In this document: piece by piece, positions 5,235-6,876 of the stretch
Layout of the letters: each line of letters begins with the position of its first letter
Numbering within the stretch: position 1 is the stretch's first letter
Assembly (NCBI GenBank): GCA_030146905.1
Contig: JASLAV010000822.1
Coordinates: 1 to 6,876 of the forward strand
DNA length: 6,876 bases
From: Lentzea sp.
GTDB lineage: Bacteria; Actinomycetota; Actinomycetes; Mycobacteriales; Pseudonocardiaceae
Direction: 5' to 3'
Program-made: the position numbers and the translations under genes
Notes under the pieces: model-generated
What the model was told of the DNA's origin: nothing
What the model saw: only the letters and a program-made list of their open reading frames with translations
Database searches by the model: none

Positions 5235-5745
5235 TGACGGTCCTCGGCCGGAAGTCGTCGCCGGGGTTGTCGTTGACCTCGCGGTACAGCATGGTGTGCA
5301 CCTTTTCCACGGACGGGACGTCGTCGACCACGAGCCGCTCGTCCGACGCGGACTCGATGGTCAGGGTGCCGCAGCCCAGCACCCTGTCCAGCAAAGAGTG
5401 CTCGAACAACACGCTGTTCACACGGGTCAAAGGCATGTCGAGGCCTGTGCGCTTGAACACGCCCTCGCGGTACATCACCCGCTCCGACGTGATGATGAAG
5501 TGCGTGGTGCGCCACCGGGCCAGCGGCGTGACGGTGAGCCACAAGATCAGCACGACCTCGATCACGGCCAGCGCGGTCCACGCCATGCCGGTCCACGTCT
5601 GGTCCGCGACGAGCCCCGCCAGGTACACGCCGAGCGCGACCACCACCAGCAGCCAGAACACCGGGAAGATCAGCATCTTCCAGTGGGGGTGCTTGTGGAT
5701 CACGACGTGCTCGCCGGAGCTCAGCAGGTCGTCGGGATAGGCCAT
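5221..5745 (-). CDS. Bacterial PH-domain (bPH2, YdbS/YdbT-like) membrane protein
   Basis: This is a 174-residue protein. A short cytoplasmic N-terminus (LLSSGEHVVIHKHPHWK) is followed by two membrane segments (about 24-46 and 54-73) and then a cytoplasmic bPH2 domain (about 78-155). Domain hallmarks are HFIITSERVMYREGVFKR, the MPLTRVNSV strand, and LLDRVLGCGTLTIES. The last ~18 residues are polar. Function is unknown; such domains are thought to bind ligands or partners at the membrane. ATG at 5745 is preceded by AGGGTT with a 5-nt spacer, and the gene starts 13 bp after the birA stop. The order matches the Mycobacterium region where a small transmembrane protein (Rv3278c, from memory) lies after birA. 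It is probably cotranscribed with birA and mvaB. Confidence 0.9.
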   Translation of the reverse strand: MAYPDDLLSSGEHVVIHKHPHWKMLIFPVFWLLVVVALGVYLAGLVADQTWTGMAWTALAVIEVVLILWLTVTPLARWRTTHFIITSERVMYREGVFKRTGLDMPLTRVNSVLFEHSLLDRVLGCGTLTIESASDERLVVDDVPSVEKVHTMLYREVNDNPGDDFRPRTVNGRA

Positions 5746-5758
5746 GGGCCAACCCTAA

Positions 5759-6568
5759 CTACGCGGGGCGCAAATGCACCACGTCACCAGCGGACACGCC
5801 GTGCTCCACGCCGTCGGTGCCGCGCACGACCAGCGTGCCGTCCTCCTCGATGCGCTGGGCCACGCCCTCCAGCCGCACGCCACCGGCCAGTTCCACGCGC
5901 ACGTGCGAACCGACGGTCGCCGAGTGCTCCAGGTACTCCTCCAGCACACCGGACTCGACCGCGTCGCCACCGTTCTTGCGCCACACGCCTTCCAGCCCGG
6001 CCAGCTCGACCAGCAGCCGGAACACCAGCTCCTCGCGGTCGAGCTCGGAGGCTCCCGCGTCCTCCAGCGACGTCGGCGCGAGGCCGCCCGGCGCGGGCTG
6101 GACGTCGGCGGGCAGCTTGGCCACGTTCAGGCCGATGCCCACCACGACGGACTGCCCGTCGGCGGTGATCTCGGACAGGATCCCCGCGCCCTTGCCGGCC
6201 CCCGGCCCGAGCAGCAGGTCGTTCGGCCACTTCAGGGCCGCCTCGACACCCACCGAATGGGCGACGCGCACCAGCGCCAGACCGGCGATGAGGTTGAGCC
6301 ACGGCAACCGGGACGCGGGCACCCCGGCGGGCCGGAACAGCACGCTCACGTAGAGACCGCCCGCGGGCGACGACCAGCTGCGGCCGCGACGGCCCTGCCC
6401 GGCGGTCTGCTCCAGCGCGATCAGCACGGTGCGATCGGCGGCTCCGGTCGCAGCGGCCAGGTCCGCGTTCGTGGACGGCGTGGACTCCACGACGTCGAGG
6501 GCGGCGTACGGGCCGTTGGGGGCGACGAGCCGCGCGCGCAGCGCATCGGCGTCGAGTGCGGTGTCCAT
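5759..6568 (-). CDS. birA: Biotin--[acetyl-CoA carboxylase] ligase (biotin protein ligase)
   Basis: This 269-residue enzyme activates biotin to biotinyl-5'-AMP and transfers it to the target lysine of biotin carboxyl carrier domains of acyl-CoA carboxylases. Visible motifs are ESTPSTN (28-34), the nucleotide-binding loop [13 protein letters not shown] (53-65), KWPNDLLL with the catalytic lysine K113, GKGAGILSE (125-133), GIGLNV (144-149), and a C-terminal SH3-like domain (about 214-269). No N-terminal helix-turn-helix is present, so this is a class I ligase and not a DNA-binding repressor like E. coli BirA. The start ATG at 6568 lies just before the family's first conserved helix; no Shine-Dalgarno sequence is visible, and a -10-like TAACCT lies 6 nt upstream. 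It is divergent from accD5 across 117 bp and leads the operon with the PH-domain gene and mvaB. Confidence 0.96.
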   Translation of the reverse strand: MDTALDADALRARLVAPNGPYAALDVVESTPSTNADLAAATGAADRTVLIALEQTAGQGRRGRSWSSPAGGLYVSVLFRPAGVPASRLPWLNLIAGLALVRVAHSVGVEAALKWPNDLLLGPGAGKGAGILSEITADGQSVVVGIGLNVAKLPADVQPAPGGLAPTSLEDAGASELDREELVFRLLVELAGLEGVWRKNGGDAVESGVLEEYLEHSATVGSHVRVELAGGVRLEGVAQRIEEDGTLVVRGTDGVEHGVSAGDVVHLRPA

Positions 6569-6574
6569 CGCGCC

Positions 6575-6580
6575 AGGTTA
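6575..6580 (-). promoter_or_regulatory. Putative -10 element for a leaderless birA transcript
   Basis: On the minus strand TAACCT fits the actinobacterial TANNNT -10 consensus. The 6 nt between it and the birA ATG (GGCGCG) place the expected +1 on the A of ATG. No -35 match is visible, and no ribosome binding site precedes the ATG, which agrees with leaderless translation. Confidence 0.5.
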
Positions 6581-6671
6581 TTGGAACGGAAGAGGGTACG
6601 TGCGATGGAAGGCGACCAACAGGTTGCCGTGACCTGGACAACTGCACAGGGCGGTTCCGCAATGGTCTCGT

Positions 6672-6677
6672 TAGGCT
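6672..6677 (+). promoter_or_regulatory. Putative -10 element for accD5, leaderless or nearly so
   Basis: TAGGCT fits TANNNT and ends 8 nt before the accD5 ATG, so the transcript would start within about 2 nt of the ATG or at it. The intervening GCGGGCCC carries no good Shine-Dalgarno sequence. No clear -35 is seen. Confidence 0.4.
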
Positions 6678-6685
6678 GCGGGCCC

Positions 6686-6876
6686 ATGAGCAGTGCGACC
6701 GAGCCGATCGGGAACGTCCCCGCGGACGCCTCAGGCCTCCCGGACGTCCACACCACCGCGGGCAAGCTCGTTGACCTCTACCGGCGCAACGACGAGGCGG
6801 TCCACGCCGGGTCGGAACGCGCGGTCGAGAAGCAGCACGCGAAGGGCAAGAAGACCGCCCGCGAGCGCATCGACCT
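6686..6876 (+). CDS. accD5: Acyl-CoA carboxylase carboxyltransferase (beta) subunit, N-terminal part
   Basis: Only the first 63 codons are present; the gene runs off the right edge. After a variable ~20-residue leader, the sequence shows the start of the carboxyltransferase domain of propionyl/acetyl-CoA carboxylase beta subunits: [15 protein letters not shown], then [18 protein letters not shown], which closely follows the AccD5/PccB pattern. The enzyme moves the carboxyl group from carboxybiotin on the alpha subunit to propionyl-CoA or acetyl-CoA, giving methylmalonyl-CoA or malonyl-CoA. ATG at 6686 is the only sensible start. It is divergent from birA, the ligase that attaches the biotin its complex needs, the same pairing as Rv3279c/Rv3280 in M. 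tuberculosis (recalled). Chain specificity cannot be judged from this fragment, so the number in the symbol rests on gene order. Confidence 0.88.
   Translation, partial: MSSATEPIGNVPADASGLPDVHTTAGKLVDLYRRNDEAVHAGSERAVEKQHAKGKKTARERID

Noticed and set aside
4212..5237. 341-codon plus-strand open frame opposite mvaB
   Set aside because: mvaB on the minus strand has all active-site residues of HMG-CoA lyase; the plus frame is an antisense artefact of GC-rich codon bias.

Overview
The window is very GC-rich and reads as chromosome from an actinomycete, most likely a Pseudonocardiaceae-type genus such as Lentzea, Saccharothrix or Amycolatopsis. I infer this from codon bias, from a type VII secretion (T7SS) style toxin cassette with a CpnT-like TNT domain, and from the gene order PH-domain protein - birA - accD5, which I recall from Mycobacterium (Rv3278c-Rv3279c-Rv3280). 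No sequence search was possible.

Region 1 (1-165, +) is the C-terminal end of an inositol-monophosphatase-family enzyme, probably histidinol-phosphatase (hisN). It converges on the next operon, and the two coding 3' ends overlap by 20 bp.

Region 2 (146-3795, -) is a compact four-gene cassette read leftward: a YbaB/EbfC-family protein (GTG start), a small EspC/WXG100-like protein with a YxxxE signal, an 872-residue WXG100-like/low-complexity/TNT protein, and an 84-residue putative immunity protein. The junctions are ATGA overlap, 1-bp gap, ATGA overlap, so translation is probably coupled along the whole unit. The likely logic is a secreted NAD(P)-glycohydrolase-type toxin with a T7SS partner, an accessory YbaB protein and a cognate inhibitor. 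The toxin's central part is an unusual series of low-complexity blocks, including six 11-residue repeats and five xKAxE pentads.

Region 3 (3796-4295) is a poorly coding stretch. It holds the first ~49 codons of a MaoC-family dehydratase gene (+), cut off abruptly and joined to unrelated sequence that may be a dispersed repeat, and then a GC hairpin behind mvaB.

Region 4 (4296-6568, -) is an operon read leftward: birA (biotin protein ligase), a two-TM bacterial PH-domain protein, and mvaB (HMG-CoA lyase, with all key active-site residues present). Region 5 (6686-6876, +) is the start of a divergent acyl-CoA carboxylase beta-subunit gene (accD5-like). BirA biotinylates the carboxylase partner subunit, and MvaB finishes leucine breakdown, so this side of the window concerns biotin-dependent acyl-CoA metabolism. 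birA, and possibly accD5, appear to be expressed from leaderless transcripts with TANNNT -10 elements just before the ATG.
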